Source: Staphylotrichum longicolle
Lineage: Eukaryota > Ascomycota > Sordariomycetes > Sordariales > Chaetomiaceae
Length of the DNA: 64,000 nt
NCBI GenBank assembly: GCA_019096155.1
Contig: JAHCVI010000001.1
Coordinates: 7,998,001-8,062,000 of the forward strand
Direction of reading: 5' to 3'
Of the stretch, positions 34,478 to 46,067 are shown in pieces. A program made the translations under genes and the position numbers. Under the pieces are notes generated by a model. That model searched no databases. It was given only the letters and a program-made list of their open reading frames with translations, and was not told where the DNA came from. Positions within the stretch are counted from its first letter, which is position 1. Every line of letters starts with the position of its first letter.

Positions 34478-37400
34478 TTACCCCCTCCCAGCAGCAGCAG
34501 CAGCAGCACCAGCAGCAGACGAACTCCCCCGGCTCCCGCTCCGCCCGCTCACCACGCTGCTGCCGCGCCCCGCGCTCCTCGGCGGGAGCGCGTCGAGGCT
34601 CGGCATCCGCGGGCCCTTATAGTCGAGCCGCGGGATCGTCAGCCCGTACCCCTGCGTGCGCCCCCGCGCGTCGTGCTGGTCCACCTCGACGCAGATGCAC
34701 ACGTCCAGCCCGCCGTCGGACCCGCGCCCGTGCGTGGCCGCCGACACGGCCTTGTGCTTGGTGCCGCAGTGCGCCTCGCCCGCCGTCAGGGGGAGGCGGC
34801 CGTCCTTGTGCTTCTTGTGGCCGCCGTGGCCGTGGTGGGCGTCGGAGGAGGAGGACGAGCTGGACGAGGTGGCGGTTCCCGGGGGGTGGTGGGAGGAGGA
34901 GGACGGGGGCTGGAGGTGGGTGCCGCCGTTGGTGGCGGTGGTGGGAGTGGTACTAGAGGGGGCGTTTTCGGTGATGATGGCAAAGTTGCGGCTCGGCATG
35001 GTGACGTTGTTGTGGGAGGCCGTCTTTTGGGTCTCGCCGGGGTCGCGGTCGAAGAGCTTGAGGAGGGTCTCGGACGTCTCGCGGTTGAGATGGTGGATCT
35101 TGTTGCGCCGCGAGAGGAGGTTGGCGACGGCGCCCGGCGGCGGCTTGTTGACGATGGCGGACGAGACGACGTTGACGATGTAGCGGAAGTCCTCCTCGGC
35201 GGGGATGTTGAGGCGCGGGTGCGAGTAGAAGCGCCCGAGCGCGGCCAGGTGCACGTCGCCGCTCAGGATGGTGATGCGGATCGAGAACTCGGCGCACACA
35301 CCCTGCAGCTTCTCGATCAGCCAGTTGCGCTCCTTCTTGTGCGTGCGCGCCGTGTAGTGGTCGTCGAGGTCGTCCAGCAGATCCACGCTGCCGTCAAACG
35401 AATTGAAGAAGCTCCCGCCCAGGCCCATGCGGCGGTTCAGCAGCTTGACGGGGCCCATGAGAGGGCTCGAGAAGATGTTTTCGAGCCACGTGAGACGCTT
35501 CTCAGGTTAGCAGTTATTTTTTTTTCAGCGCGGGGGGCCGCGACGACTCACAGGATACGCAATGGGGATGCCCAACAGGAGGATCAGGTGCCTGTACGGC
35601 CGTCCCGCGCTCGCAGCCGCCGAGAGTTCCTGCTTCAAGCGGGTGAAGATGGCTTCGTACGTCTCCGGGTAGTTGACCTGGTGTCTCGTGCGCTGTTCTT
35701 CTGTCAGACGAGGGATCAAGCAATGAATAGCCAAGCAAGACGTGCGTACCTCGGTGCGGGCGTCGATGCCCAGGAAGGCAATTCTGGCGCCGAGCTGGGT
35801 GAACATGTTGTGGGAATGCTCCGCAACATAGGGCTGTCTTGTCAGCTGAGATCCTGCGACACGCCTGAGGCGGTACGTACCCCAGATTTTGGCCCGTAGA
35901 TGTAGTTGGGCTCGCTCATGGCGGGATGGACAAAGACGCCCATGGCCTGGTTGGGGTCGACGCCCTGGCCTTCCTCGACCGAGGCAGTCGGAACGGCATC
36001 CGACGTGTAGGTGGAGGCGGGCGGCGGGAGGTGGTGCTGGAACAGCATGTAGTACTTGTGAGCGGTGCCGCCGATGCCCCTGAAGACATCGCACTTCATG
36101 AAGTCATTCACATAGGACCCGAACCCGTCGATGATCTGCGCGGTCAGCATGCTCAGCGTCCCCGGACGAGCAAGGCGAGCGTAGAGTTACTCACATCGTG
36201 GTCGTCCCAGATGTTCAGCTGGGGGATCTGGCCGTTGGCGCCGGCAAATGGCTCGGTCGAGTACCAGCGGATGTAGTTCTTCAGGTAGTAGTCGTCGCAC
36301 TCCTGGCGCAGGCTCTCCGGGAACGGATGTTCCTTCCGCTTCTTGGGGTTGGCGATGTTGGACCACTGCTTGAGCGGGCCCTGGACGCGGATGCCGTCGT
36401 TGTAGATCTGGTCGCCGCCGCCAATCCTGCGCATACCCCCGTCAGCGCCAAACATCCCACTTCACCTTCACTTGAACTCAGACGGGCAGTCCTACATGAC
36501 ATGAAAGGGCCTCTCCTGGTGCTTGCGCAGCACGTCGTTCCACAGCGCGGCGCCGCTGTACGCCTCCTCGTCGGTCCCGACGCTGAAGCCGTTGCACGAG
36601 TGGAACATGATCCTCATCGACTCGTTCACCCCCGGCACGTGGAAGTGGTTCACCTGCGGCTTGGTCCGGCTCGCATACCGCAGACCGGGCAGCTCGTACG
36701 CCCACCGGCTCTCGACCTCGTCCATGTCCACCGCCAGGTCGAACCGCCAGAACGTGTTCCTCGAGTCCGAGTACAGACACGTCCCCTTGAACCCCTCCCC
36801 GCCACCATTGCCGTGATGACCGTTCCCGCCCCCATTGACCCGCCACAGCTCCAGCCTCGGCACCAGGGGCTGCGTCGTGCCCCCGCCCGCCGTCACCACC
36901 AGCACACTGCCCACCCACCGCCTCTCCCCCTCCATGCGCCGATAATTCAGCAGCGGCCCGCACACGATCTCGCGCCCGTCCGCCGGCGGACCTCCACCCC
37001 CACCACCAACACCACCATCCACCCCCAAATCGTCCGCGCTCGCCGCCGGATCACCCGTCGCAGCAGCGGTCGCCGCCCGCGCCTCGGTCGCGCCCGCCAC
37101 CACGGGCTTGAATCGCGGCGTGACGGGCCTGTCTTGTCCCCCTGCTCCTCCTCCTCCTGGACCGAGCGCGCCGCCCCTGCTCGGGGCGCGCACCTCGCTC
37201 GGGTCGATGCGCGACTTGTTGAGGAAGTCGGCGAGGTCGCTGACGCCGCCGCCGCGGGAGTCGGCCTCGCGCGCGACGGGGCCACCACCACCGCCACCGC
37301 CACCCCCTAAGGCGGGGGAGGGAGTGTGGTGGGGGTGTTCGCGCTCGTAGCGGGCGTAGGCGGAGGACTCGGCGTGGCGCCAGCGGCTGGCGGAGGCGTA

Positions 37401-37502
37401 GGGGTTGCGCTCTGCTCCTGCTGCTGCTGCTGCGGCGTCTTGCGGTTGTTGGCCATCGTCGGCGGTGGGGGGCTGTTGGTTTTGCTGGGGGTAGGACGCC
37501 AT
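34478..37502 (-). CDS. PhoD-like phosphatase, six exons
   Basis: Metallophosphatase of the PhoD superfamily, fungal large form. Exons: 37502-36496, 36426-36195, 36135-35881, 35833-35750, 35692-35552, 35497-34478. The five introns are 69, 59, 47, 57 and 54 bp. Joins were fixed by frame and conserved text: FHVMIGGGDQIYND, NIWDDHDIIDGFGSYVND, IYGPKSGPYVAEHSHNMF, GIDARTERTRHQVNYPETY and IPIAYPRLTWLENIFSSP. Metal-site motifs GGGDQIYND, WDDHD and GDVHLAALGRF are all present. The first 160 residues are Gly/Pro/Ala-rich and disordered; a His/Ser-rich insert lies near the C-terminus. Product 912 aa; no signal peptide or membrane helix, so likely cytosolic. The fourth intron is a multiple of three and open. 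An in-frame position at 37628 could extend the N-terminus only with a non-ATG start. Substrate unknown. Confidence 0.86.
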
Positions 37503-38849
37503 CGTGCTGGAGGATGTGTGTGCGACGACGACGGAGGTGGTTTTCGTGGTACGATGGACGCGCGAGAGATGGTTCGCCGGAGCAAAGTCCGGGAGTGGCC
37601 CAATTGATGCTAAGGGCAGCAAAGGCAAAGAGAATGGGAGGAGGACGGGGGAGGAGATGTCGATCCTCAGATTGGGGCCCGTTGGAAAGGGAAAGCAGGC
37701 GATGGCACGGGATTACGATGGTCGGCACGGCGACAAGGGAGGACAAGGGAGGACAGGGCCAGGGACGGGATGGGATGGGATGGGATGGCTCCCCTCGGTC
37801 GAGACTAGCGCACCCTGATAGTCCAAGTCCTGGCGAGCTGAAGCCAGAGATTATTATTGTTCAGAGGAAATGGGACAGGAGAGGCTGATGGTGGGCATTG
37901 GATCTAGTGTTGCGCCATGGTGCCGATGGCGTGGCAGTTTAAGTAGGTAACTATGTAAGAGGGCAAATGAAAATGAACCGCGGCCGCATCAGGATCCAAT
38001 GTGCGACGGGCGGCGGCTGATGGTGGTTTGCGGCGTCTGGCACGCAGTGTTGGATCGTGTGGGATTGCGAGGGATCATTGTGTGTGGGACAGGCCCAAGA
38101 CATTGGACGGGAGGGGAGCTTTCTTCGGATTGCAGCTTTCAATCGGCAGCTCTCCTTCTCTCTCATTCTCTCTCATTCCCGTCTCTCTTTTGCATCTGCT
38201 TGCGGCCATCCACACCAAGCCAACCCAACGCTTTCGTGTTGGCAAAGGCGCCACTCAACCAACTGTGTCTCCTCTTCTCTCTGTTTGCAGAATCAAAAAT
38301 CTTTCGGGGAGACGTTGGAGGCCGTCTGCCCGTATCCCTGCCTCTCTGGAAATCACAAGCCAAGCAGCTTCCTGCACACCTGCACCAAGCTCCCGTGGTT
38401 GGAGCTCTTGCGTCAGCGCTCCACGCCTCTTGCTGCTGCCCGGCGGGGCCCGTCCCAACAAGCCAATCGCTGTCTTTGCTTCCCAGAAGACCCCCGGGAA
38501 CGGGTGCTCGCCAAGAACGGCTAGTCGGCACAGCTTTGGGACGCTGCAGCTGAAACCCACCGGCCTGGAGCTGCTGCAATTGGTTGCTCTGCAACGACTG
38601 CAGAAGGCGTAAACAAACGCCCCATTGGGCCAGAGACAACCTCGAAAGGTGTTGACGTTAACGTTATCTTACAACGGCTTACACGGCGGTCTACACGGTC
38701 TACATACATGACTAAATCGTATACACACTTACAGCAACATGGTTTGCCTTGGCGTTGCCTCATGCGCATGGCCTTCCCCCCTCTCTCACCAATCCGGATG
38801 TGTTCAACCACAGCGACATTACGCGTTGGTTGCTCCTTTCGTCCTCACC
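37503..38849. other. PhoD promoter and PCP1 3' flank (1.3 kb)
   Basis: No supported gene. Pyrimidine-rich runs near 38140-38180 and TGGGA repeats near 37767-37790 are visible. Open frames of 150-200 codons on both strands overlap and match nothing. Confidence 0.55.
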
Positions 38850-40520
38850 TCACGCCTGCTTGGCCTCGCCGGCTTGTTCTCGCTTCTTGGCCTCCCTCTT
38901 CATCTCCACTAGGTGCGCGGCAGCAACTCCAACACTCATGCCCATCAAATGCGACGCAATGTCCACCGTGAGGGGCCTGGGGATGAAGACGACGCCAATG
39001 TTTATCGCCGCGGCCAGGGCCAGGAGGGAGAGCCCCTGGAAGCCATCGCTCGGCGGCGCTGGGAAGCCCAGAATCCGGAACGACTCGAACCGGTGCAGCC
39101 AGAGGTACGCCGCGCCTATCCCGTAGATGGCCCCCGACGCCCCCAGAGACGCCACGTCCAGCCGGTTCTTCAGCACCGCCCACGTCAGCGTCCCGAGGCC
39201 TCCCAGCGCGCCCGACGCGAAGTAGGTCGCCAGGAACGTGCCCCTGCCGACCTCGTCGTGGAAGCGCACACCGAGGAACCACAGGACGGCCATGTTCTGC
39301 AGGAGATGGAAGGCCGACTGGTGCGAGAACATGGCGTTGAACATGGTTGCGGCCCGCGGCGTGGCAGCGACGATCATGAGATACTGATTCAGAAACCTCC
39401 ACATCGGCGGGATCTTCCACAACGCCCAGCATGCCACGTTGGCCAGGATCAGCGTGCCGACTGTGGCCGCCGCCGGAGGGATGTCGGGAAACAGCCGATC
39501 TGCGCGCTTGGCCGGCTTGTAGAACTCGGCGTACGCCAGACAGAGCCCGGAAAGGCCGAGAACAAAGACGGCCGAGGGCAGGAGACGCTGCCACGACTTC
39601 ATCTTGGGCGGCTCCTTGAGGTCCGACTGGGCCTTGGCCACGTACTCCTGCATCTTGGGGCTCAGCTGCCGCGTCTGCCGCTTGCCTGCGACCTGCAAGG
39701 GCCCCGCCTTGCCGTGCCGCTCCTCCTCTTCCCGCTTCTTCTTCTCCTCCTCCCGCCGCTTGAGCTCCGCATCCCACTTGGCCTTGTTGCGCGCCCGGAT
39801 CGCGTCCAGCGCGCTGGGCCCGTAGACGCTGTCCTTCTTGGGCTCCGCTTCCACGTCTTTGTAGAGCTTGACTTTGCTCGTGTAACCCGGCCCGCGCCTC
39901 GCTTGGTCCTCTGCCAGATCTGTGCCCTTCTCCAGCGCCGCCAGCTCGTCTTCGGCCCGGAGGCCCGCGTTCGCGATCTCGTCGACGGGTAGGTTATGGC
40001 GCAGATACTCGAGCGCCAACTTTTGGTGTTCCTTGGAGAACATCATGGTGTTGATCCGTACGGTCGGGTCTTCGAGCGTCCCGGCAACGCGGCGCCCGTG
40101 CATGATCCTCAGGAGTAGGTTGGCCTCGGTGGTGCTGATGTGCGGCCCGAAGATGGCGACCACAGCGGCCGTGTCCAAGTCCCGTTTCGCAAAGGGCAGT
40201 CCATCCTGATCCAGGTAGCCGGGCGGAATGTCCACATAGTGAATGGGGATGGGAGGACCGCCAATGAGTGTTCGAATGCCGAGCCACTGCGGCAAGACCG
40301 GGCGCGCGCTCCTCAGCAGAGCGGGCGCTGCCAGGCCGCTTCGGCCATGTCCTCCTCGCCGCGGCGGCGGTGGTTGTTGTTGGGCCAAGGGCCAGGAAGA
40401 AAAGCAGCGCGCCGAAAGTGAAGCAGCCGGCAGCAACCGGATGCAGGGTCTCGTCAAGTGGTGAGCGGCGGCCTGGACGCTGGACCGGAAGGCATTGACG
40501 CCCAGGCTACAGCTGTTCAT
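38850..40520 (-). CDS. PCP1: Mitochondrial rhomboid protease Pcp1/Rbd1 (PARL family)
   Basis: Inner-membrane serine protease that in yeast processes Mgm1 and Ccp1. Intronless, 556 aa. The first 100 residues are Ser/Arg/Ala/Pro-rich with few acidic residues, consistent with a presequence. A Lys/Arg/Glu-rich coiled segment (ELKRREEEKKKREEEERHG) lies mid-protein. The rhomboid core begins with a helix at WQRLLPSAVFVLGLSGLCLA and includes HQSAFHLLQNMAVLWFLG, the catalytic Ser in GASGAIYG (residue about 462) and the His in ASHLMGM (about 524), so the Ser-His dyad is intact. About seven helices fit the PARL layout (6+1). Start at 40520 is the first ATG; it is divergent from the Tma17-like gene at 41076. 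Frame is clean. Confidence 0.91.
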   Translation of the reverse strand: MNSCSLGVNAFRSSVQAAAHHLTRPCIRLLPAASLSARCFSSWPLAQQQPPPPRRGGHGRSGLAAPALLRSARPVLPQWLGIRTLIGGPPIPIHYVDIPPGYLDQDGLPFAKRDLDTAAVVAIFGPHISTTEANLLLRIMHGRRVAGTLEDPTVRINTMMFSKEHQKLALEYLRHNLPVDEIANAGLRAEDELAALEKGTDLAEDQARRGPGYTSKVKLYKDVEAEPKKDSVYGPSALDAIRARNKAKWDAELKRREEEKKKREEEERHGKAGPLQVAGKRQTRQLSPKMQEYVAKAQSDLKEPPKMKSWQRLLPSAVFVLGLSGLCLAYAEFYKPAKRADRLFPDIPPAAATVGTLILANVACWALWKIPPMWRFLNQYLMIVAATPRAATMFNAMFSHQSAFHLLQNMAVLWFLGVRFHDEVGRGTFLATYFASGALGGLGTLTWAVLKNRLDVASLGASGAIYGIGAAYLWLHRFESFRILGFPAPPSDGFQGLSLLALAAAINIGVVFIPRPLTVDIASHLMGMSVGVAAAHLVEMKREAKKREQAGEAKQA

Positions 40521-41075
40521 TGTCGCGAATGTGGCGCCCACAGTTGCGCCGCCTCGTTAACCGTCCATCAACTGGGCTGTCGGAGAGCCGGAGGAGTTGC
40601 CGTCGAGTGGCCGAGATTCAATGTCAAAAAGCGGAAGACGCGCGCTGTCAGCAGTTGCCGGCAAAAAATCCAGGCTGCCGGACCCGGCAGGAACACCATT
40701 GGCCGAGCAGCTGAGCAAAGTGAGTTGGTCCCACAGCGGGGAGTGGCGCCCTTAAGGGAGACCCCCACAGATCTGCCCCTCCGAGAACCCCTGCCCTGAA
40801 GCTCCAGCAGTAACAGGCAGCTCCAACGCTTGCGTTGAAACCATCAATCGCGACTTCATCAAACCCATTTTGTGACAAGACACGACAACAAAAAACCAAG
40901 CAACCATCAACTCGTCCAACTCACCGATCCCGTACTTGAGTCTAACCGCGCAATCTCGATTCTTCTTCCAGAATCCACCAAACCCGAACTCACCTCCAAC
41001 CACGCCCATACATTATCCGAACAACCTCACCACCCCGCCAACAAAGAACGACCAGAACAAGCCTCACCAACAATC
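40521..41075. promoter_or_regulatory. Shared divergent promoter region of PCP1 and the Tma17-like gene
   Basis: 555 bases separate two divergent starts. A/C-rich leader sequence precedes the right-hand ATG (40870-41070). I see no element I can name with confidence. Confidence 0.5.
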
Positions 41076-41837
41076 ATGTCAGCCGACTCCCTCCCCATCA
41101 CCCCCACCGCCTTCGCGGCCGCCCTCCAGGACCTCCCCCTCTCAGCCCTCCACCTCAAAGTCCTCGAGCTGCGCAACAGCATCGCGCACCTGGACTACTC
41201 CAACGAGCAGCTGCGCCCCTTTGCCGAGGGGACCGCCACCGCTCTCTCCACAACCTCCCCAGCCGCCTCCACACAGATGGACACACAAACAACACAACAA
41301 CAGACTGAAGGAGAGCGGGGAGGAGGAGGAGGAGACCCCGAATGCGCCGACGCGATCCGCGAGAACGAGCAGGTCATCGAGCGCATGCAAGAGCGCATCC
41401 GCCTCGTCCGCGCCGAGGTCGAAGGCCGTGGGTTGAGCTGGACCGAGTTCTCGAGCCAGGACGAGACAGCAACAGCAACAATCGACACGAAGCTGGAAGA
41501 GCAGGGCGGGGAGGGGTTGGTGCTTAATGGTGTCAGTGTCAACGGGGCTACAGAAGCAACAACAACAACAGCAACAGGAGGAGGAGAGACGGAGAACGGC
41601 GCGGCGGCGCGGCAGCAGCACACGGCTTGGAGCGACGGGACGTTCCAGACGGGTGTGATCAGGGGCGGGGTCGTGCACATGGATGGTTCTGGTGGTGGAG
41701 TGTCGTCGTCGTCGACTACAACGACGACGAGGCAGGGCGGGGGCAGCCTTACGGATGAGGAGTTGAGGAGGCGCATGGAGGAGCAGTTGAGGGATTTGGG
41801 TGGGGATGAGGAGGATGGGGATGGGTTGCATCTCTAA
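41076..41837 (+). CDS. Tma17/Adc17-like proteasome-assembly chaperone (tentative)
   Basis: Single exon, 253 aa. The N-terminal part has two helical blocks split by a low-complexity loop: LKVLELRNSIAHLDYSNEQL, then DAIRENEQVIERMQERIRLV. This matches the two-helix pattern of yeast Tma17 (a stress-induced chaperone for Rpt6-Rpt3 pairing of the proteasome base), in particular the NSI-HL--SN-- and -RENE-V----ER segments. That is from memory and not an alignment. The C-terminal half is Gly/Thr/Glu-rich with Thr runs and ends EEDGDGLHL; it is longer than in yeast. First in-frame ATG is used. It diverges from PCP1, another quality-control gene, across 555 bp. Alternatively it is an unrelated fungal coiled-coil protein. 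Confidence 0.58.
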   Translation: MSADSLPITPTAFAAALQDLPLSALHLKVLELRNSIAHLDYSNEQLRPFAEGTATALSTTSPAASTQMDTQTTQQQTEGERGGGGGDPECADAIRENEQVIERMQERIRLVRAEVEGRGLSWTEFSSQDETATATIDTKLEEQGGEGLVLNGVSVNGATEATTTTATGGGETENGAAARQQHTAWSDGTFQTGVIRGGVVHMDGSGGGVSSSSTTTTTRQGGGSLTDEELRRRMEEQLRDLGGDEEDGDGLHL

Positions 41838-42373
41838 CGGGGAACGCTGGTGTTGCTCAACTTCAAGACGGGTTGTGGCGTTGGCGGGAAGGGGACGAGG
41901 GTCGTATGCTCCTTGTATTTCTTGCTTCCAAGGGCGAGGAGTTTGCAGCATGGCTGAGCAGGTCTTTTGCATCAATACCCAGTCACCAAAGAAAGGTCGA
42001 GAATGACGAGACATTTTTGTTTCATTGATGATAATGATGATGGCTGCGTGGTGAAGCACGCAATAAGCCTCCCAGGTTTGTCTAGCGATACTTGCCGAAG
42101 CGCGGACGACGATGAGGGACAGGATAAAAAGAAAGAAAAAAGAAGGAAATGAATGCCATGATGCCAGATGGACGCTCCCCATTTTGTGCATGCAACCGCT
42201 CCAAACGCCTTGCCCAACCTCGCCCCAGAAAAAAGACCGAGCCCAACCCCGAGCAATGCGAGCCCCATACCAACATGCTACGCTAGTCCCATGCTGCGGA
42301 CAGAAAGTGACACAAACGAACTGTAGACGACAAGAAAGAGGAAAAGCGGCGGGCGAGACCGCCGGCCAAAGGG
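41838..42373. other. Convergent gap between the Tma17-like gene and the 42.4-43.7 kb gene
   Basis: 536 bases of 3' flank for two tail-to-tail genes; nothing else supported. Confidence 0.5.
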
Positions 42374-43743
42374 TTAAGCTGGCATCGCCAGAGGGATGCT
42401 GGTGGATGTGGCGGCTGGGGTCTGCAGCTTTGGCAGCGCAGACTTCGGCGCCGAGTTGGTGATTTCTTGAAGAGGGTGGACTGGCTCCTTAGTTTCCATT
42501 CCGGACGAAGCTCTGTCGTCGTACCCCGAGCTGAGAATGGTCGGCAGCCTCGGCTTCTGGGCGGCGTGGCTCGGCAAGGAACTGTTGCTGTACGACTCGG
42601 GGCTCCTCACGTACACGCCCTCGTCTTCGTCGTCCGACTCGACCTCGGGGGCGCGATGGCTATTCCGTCTCCTCCTGCGCGTCGGCAGTTCGATGTCGTC
42701 CTCGGAATCCGTGGACGAGCCGCTGGTCCTCGTCGTGCGCCGACTCCTGGTCCTCGCGGTCGACGACATGCGGGACCGCGTGTTCCTCAGGGACGGGTTC
42801 GACCGAAGCTCATCATCCAGCGGCGTCTCGCCGCGCCGGATCCTAGCCTCGACGGCCCTCTCGCCCACCAGCCTGCCCAGCGACCCCCCGTCACGAGTTG
42901 AGACGGTCCTCCTCGACGCCGCGCTCATCATGCTCGCGCTCCTCGTCACAGGCACTTTGCCCTCCATAATCTTGGCGGGCGGTGGCGGCTGGAGCATCCA
43001 GCGGAGCGCATCCTTGTGCGCGGGCTTGCTGCTGACAACGGGCGGGTGATAGTCGTTGACGGGGGGGTTTCGGGGCGTAAAGTAAAAGTTGTACCGGTCC
43101 TCGTCGGTTACCGGTTTCTCGGAACGGAGCTTCGACTCCATATAACGGCCAGCCGTCGTGCCGGCCTGCTTGATGGCGTCCATCAGTTTGTGGCCCGACC
43201 ACCCAGGCTCGTGACCCCAGAGCTCCTCGTCCTCGCGCTGATACCGTTTGAAGTTCCAATCGGCGCTTGTTGATATTGACACCGTCTTGCTGAGTGTCGG
43301 GCTTGTCGGGTCCTCCTCCGCCACCACCGTCGGGGCGCTCCCAATGCCGTGCAGGGGAACCGGGCTGGTAGACGGTCTCGGGCTGGCAATTGAACCCGTC
43401 TCGGACATGCTGACCATGACGCTGCTCCCCGTGCCAATGCTCGGCCGCCCATCCCGGCTTGCCGCCGTCAGTCGCCGCTGGCTGAGGCTCTTGTTGACGC
43501 CGTCGTTCCCTTTCCTCTTCTTGGGCAAGCTTGGGCCCATGCGAATCTCCTCGTCCCAATATGGGTTCGTCTGGAAAGGGTCTGGGTGCAGGTAGAGGTG
43601 GGGCTGTTCCATGACGATGCGCTCCTTGATCTCCCTATCCTTCTTGGCCTGCTGCCGGGTCTTGTGTTTCGTAGGAGTTGGTTACATGGCGTGCAGGCGA
43701 GGAAGTAGAAGAGGGCGGACTGGGCGGCGATGAGGTACGACAT
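42374..43743 (-). CDS. N-terminally membrane-anchored, largely disordered fungal protein; one frameshift
   Basis: The protein starts MSYLIAAQSALFYFLACTPC, a hydrophobic anchor or uncleaved signal. The frame then changes by minus one near 43667-43669 and continues as KHKTRQQAKKDREIKERIVM, EQPHLYLHPDPFQTNPYWDE. The change fits one A missing in a short A run on the coding strand; no plausible intron fits. With it restored the product is 456 aa. A possible conserved segment follows (SADWNFKRYQREDEELWGH, EPGWSGHKLMDAIKQAGTTA, then RYNFYFTPRNPPVNDYHPP), and the rest is Ser/Arg/Glu-rich and probably unstructured. I do not recognise a domain of known function. Basic residues right after the helix suggest the bulk faces the cytosol. 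Confidence 0.72.
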
Positions 43744-45116
43744 GGCCGGTCTCGTTGCCGGTGTTCACCGGGCGTGTGCTGCGCGCTCTCTCCAAACCAA
43801 TGCCCCTATGCCAAGAACATGTGCCGTGTGTCGTGTGAAAGAGGATCCTTTGGTGTGATTCTCGATGTGCGGCCTAGGACTCTTCCAACGAAAGGACGGT
43901 GGTTGCCAATAGCCGCGCCGACGTGGCGACGTTCATAGCAAGCACACCGGGGCTGTGGGTGTTGGTAGCAAACAATCAGTATGGCTGGAATACTCCAGTG
44001 TAATTCGTGGCGAATGGCCGAGTGAAAGGCAATTGCGGACTGAAGCCCTCCGGCGGGGAAGGCAAGTCGGGGAAAGGTACGGTGCTCGGCACCCTCCCAG
44101 TGTCGGTTCGTTGTCAGGAAGTTTACCCCCGACCGACCCCGATCCTAAATCCCTCTACCCCTCAGCGCACCAAGCATATGCAAACAAAGGTCGCAGGTCG
44201 AATGCCGCTGGAATGCGCAATCAGGACTCGGCGCAGGGTTCGGAAACCGGACGGACTGTGGGTGCGAGGCGACGGAACAACCGGGAGGTTCCCAGCATCC
44301 GCTTTGTCAACTGGACCCAGGCTTGCCAGGTAATGGAAGGTAGATCAACACAAGAAACTTGAGAGCAGCTATCGCGTGCCTGGAAGGAAAGAATGTGAAT
44401 ATGAACGTGGAAAAACGAAGGACAGCAAAAGGGCCGCAATGCAACACGAAAGTGGGTTGGGAATCGAACAAGAGACAATTAAACGAGCAGCGTGGCGGTG
44501 GCAGGCGTGGAAGGCAACCCGCGAGGGGGGGGAGATTTGGCAGCGTAATTTTGATACACGAGCCAACGCCTCATTCGAGTCGTTCCAGGGGCGCCCGGGC
44601 GGGATCCATGGTGCGGAACCAGGGGCCGGGGGGTGGGCACCACCCACCAGCAGCGCGAACACAGCACGGGATGAACACCACTGGGTTAAACTTCAGCCCC
44701 TCGTCTCAAAGTTCTACTCAGCCCCACGCCCTGACGACTCGCGGCAACGCGGCACAGGGCAACCAAACTGCAGACCGGGGCAACCGCGACAACAGCAAGA
44801 TCCGTTTCCACACAGCCAATTTCATGCAAGGCTGCAAGCGCGAGCGAGAGACACACTCAGCGCTTGTTTGACGAGGGGCGCCCTTACACAGCAGTGTGGT
44901 TTCCTCACAGATACGGAAGGACCTGATACGAATGGCGCTCCTTCGTACCCCCCGACCCCCAATTACCCGTCTGGGAAGGCCCTCGCGAACGGGATCCAGC
45001 AAGAATGCGACTGCAGGCCCGATGTCCCGGTTGCAGCAATTTGGGACTGCAGGGTGACGCGCGGGGAAAGCCCCTGACGGACAGACACGGCTTGTCATCT
45101 CAATCTTACTGTGCTT

Positions 45117-45135
45117 GGTACGGTACGGTACGGTA
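45117..45135. repeat. (GGTAC)3 tandem repeat
   Basis: Three perfect copies plus a partial fourth, seen directly. Confidence 0.85.
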
Positions 45136-45435
45136 TCCGCCCAGACAGAACAGCGCCCAGCTCGCAAGAGATTCCATTCCTTCGCCAACGGCTTCTCGAA
45201 TTTCCCGCACGCAGGCATCCCTCGAGCGCTGTGTGGATCGTGGGGCTGACTGGGCGACATGCCAAAGTCCCTCTCTTCGTGTGCCCAGTCGATGACACGT
45301 GGTAGTTATCCTTGCGAGGCATGTATCCGTAGTCTGCTGGCTTCCCAGAGCAAAATCGAATGACTTCGCATCAATGATATATGACGATCGCACACTTGTG
45401 GACGGACGGCAACAGTCCCTCTCTCAGATATTTCG

Positions 45436-45462
45436 GGAAACTGGAAACTGGAAACTGGAAAC
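45436..45462. repeat. (GGAAACT) heptamer, almost four copies
   Basis: Three perfect copies at 45436-45456 and a 6-of-7 fourth, seen directly. Confidence 0.85.
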
Positions 45463-45890
45463 GGATCTCCCGTCCCCAGTCGGGTTTGCCAAATGCCCCG
45501 ATCCAGGGGCCACCGCTGCACCTCAAAGCTGAAACAGCCGCCCTGCAACGGCCGATCACGATCAAAATCCCAACCGTCGGCGTTTTGGTTGAGACCGGCT
45601 GATAAGAAACCAACAAGACCTTTTTAAAACACACCCACACCGACATACCACTCGCACTCACACATTTCAGAGCAGCAAGCACAGATACCATACTCCCCAA
45701 CTGCGTATGCAACTTTCCTATCGCAGGCAGGGCCATGTCCAACAAAGAAACACAGAGTGACCTACTACCAACCGCCCGAGGAATGCACCTCCTACCCAAC
45801 GTAGGTCCATACTGCGTCCTACACACTCCATTACCGTCCAGTTCTCCAAACGGGGAGTTACAAGTAAATTTCGAAATCAGCCAGAACAAA

Positions 45891-45891
<1 letters not shown>

Positions 45892-45938
<47 letters not shown>
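45892..45938. repeat. (CA)n microsatellite, 47 bp
   Basis: Uninterrupted CA dinucleotides. Pairs as an inverted repeat with the GT tract at 46068-46094. Confidence 0.95.
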
Positions 45939-45940
<2 letters not shown>

Positions 45941-46067
45941 CTCTCTGGTCATCCGTCCCGCGGTCTCGCATCGAAAGCCGCCGCGCGTTACATCGTGCCT
46001 CTTGTCGTGCAACCTTCCCCGCGCAACAAACGTTCGTCTCGGTTTGACAATCGGGTTGGAGTGAGGC

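Noticed and set aside
34328..35899. A 523-codon plus-strand frame
   Set aside because: It is antisense to the PhoD-like gene; its openness follows from the codon bias of the true gene.
44376..45077. Open frame of 233 codons on the plus strand
   Set aside because: No recognisable motif, starts are poor, and it overlaps tandem-repeat-rich spacer.
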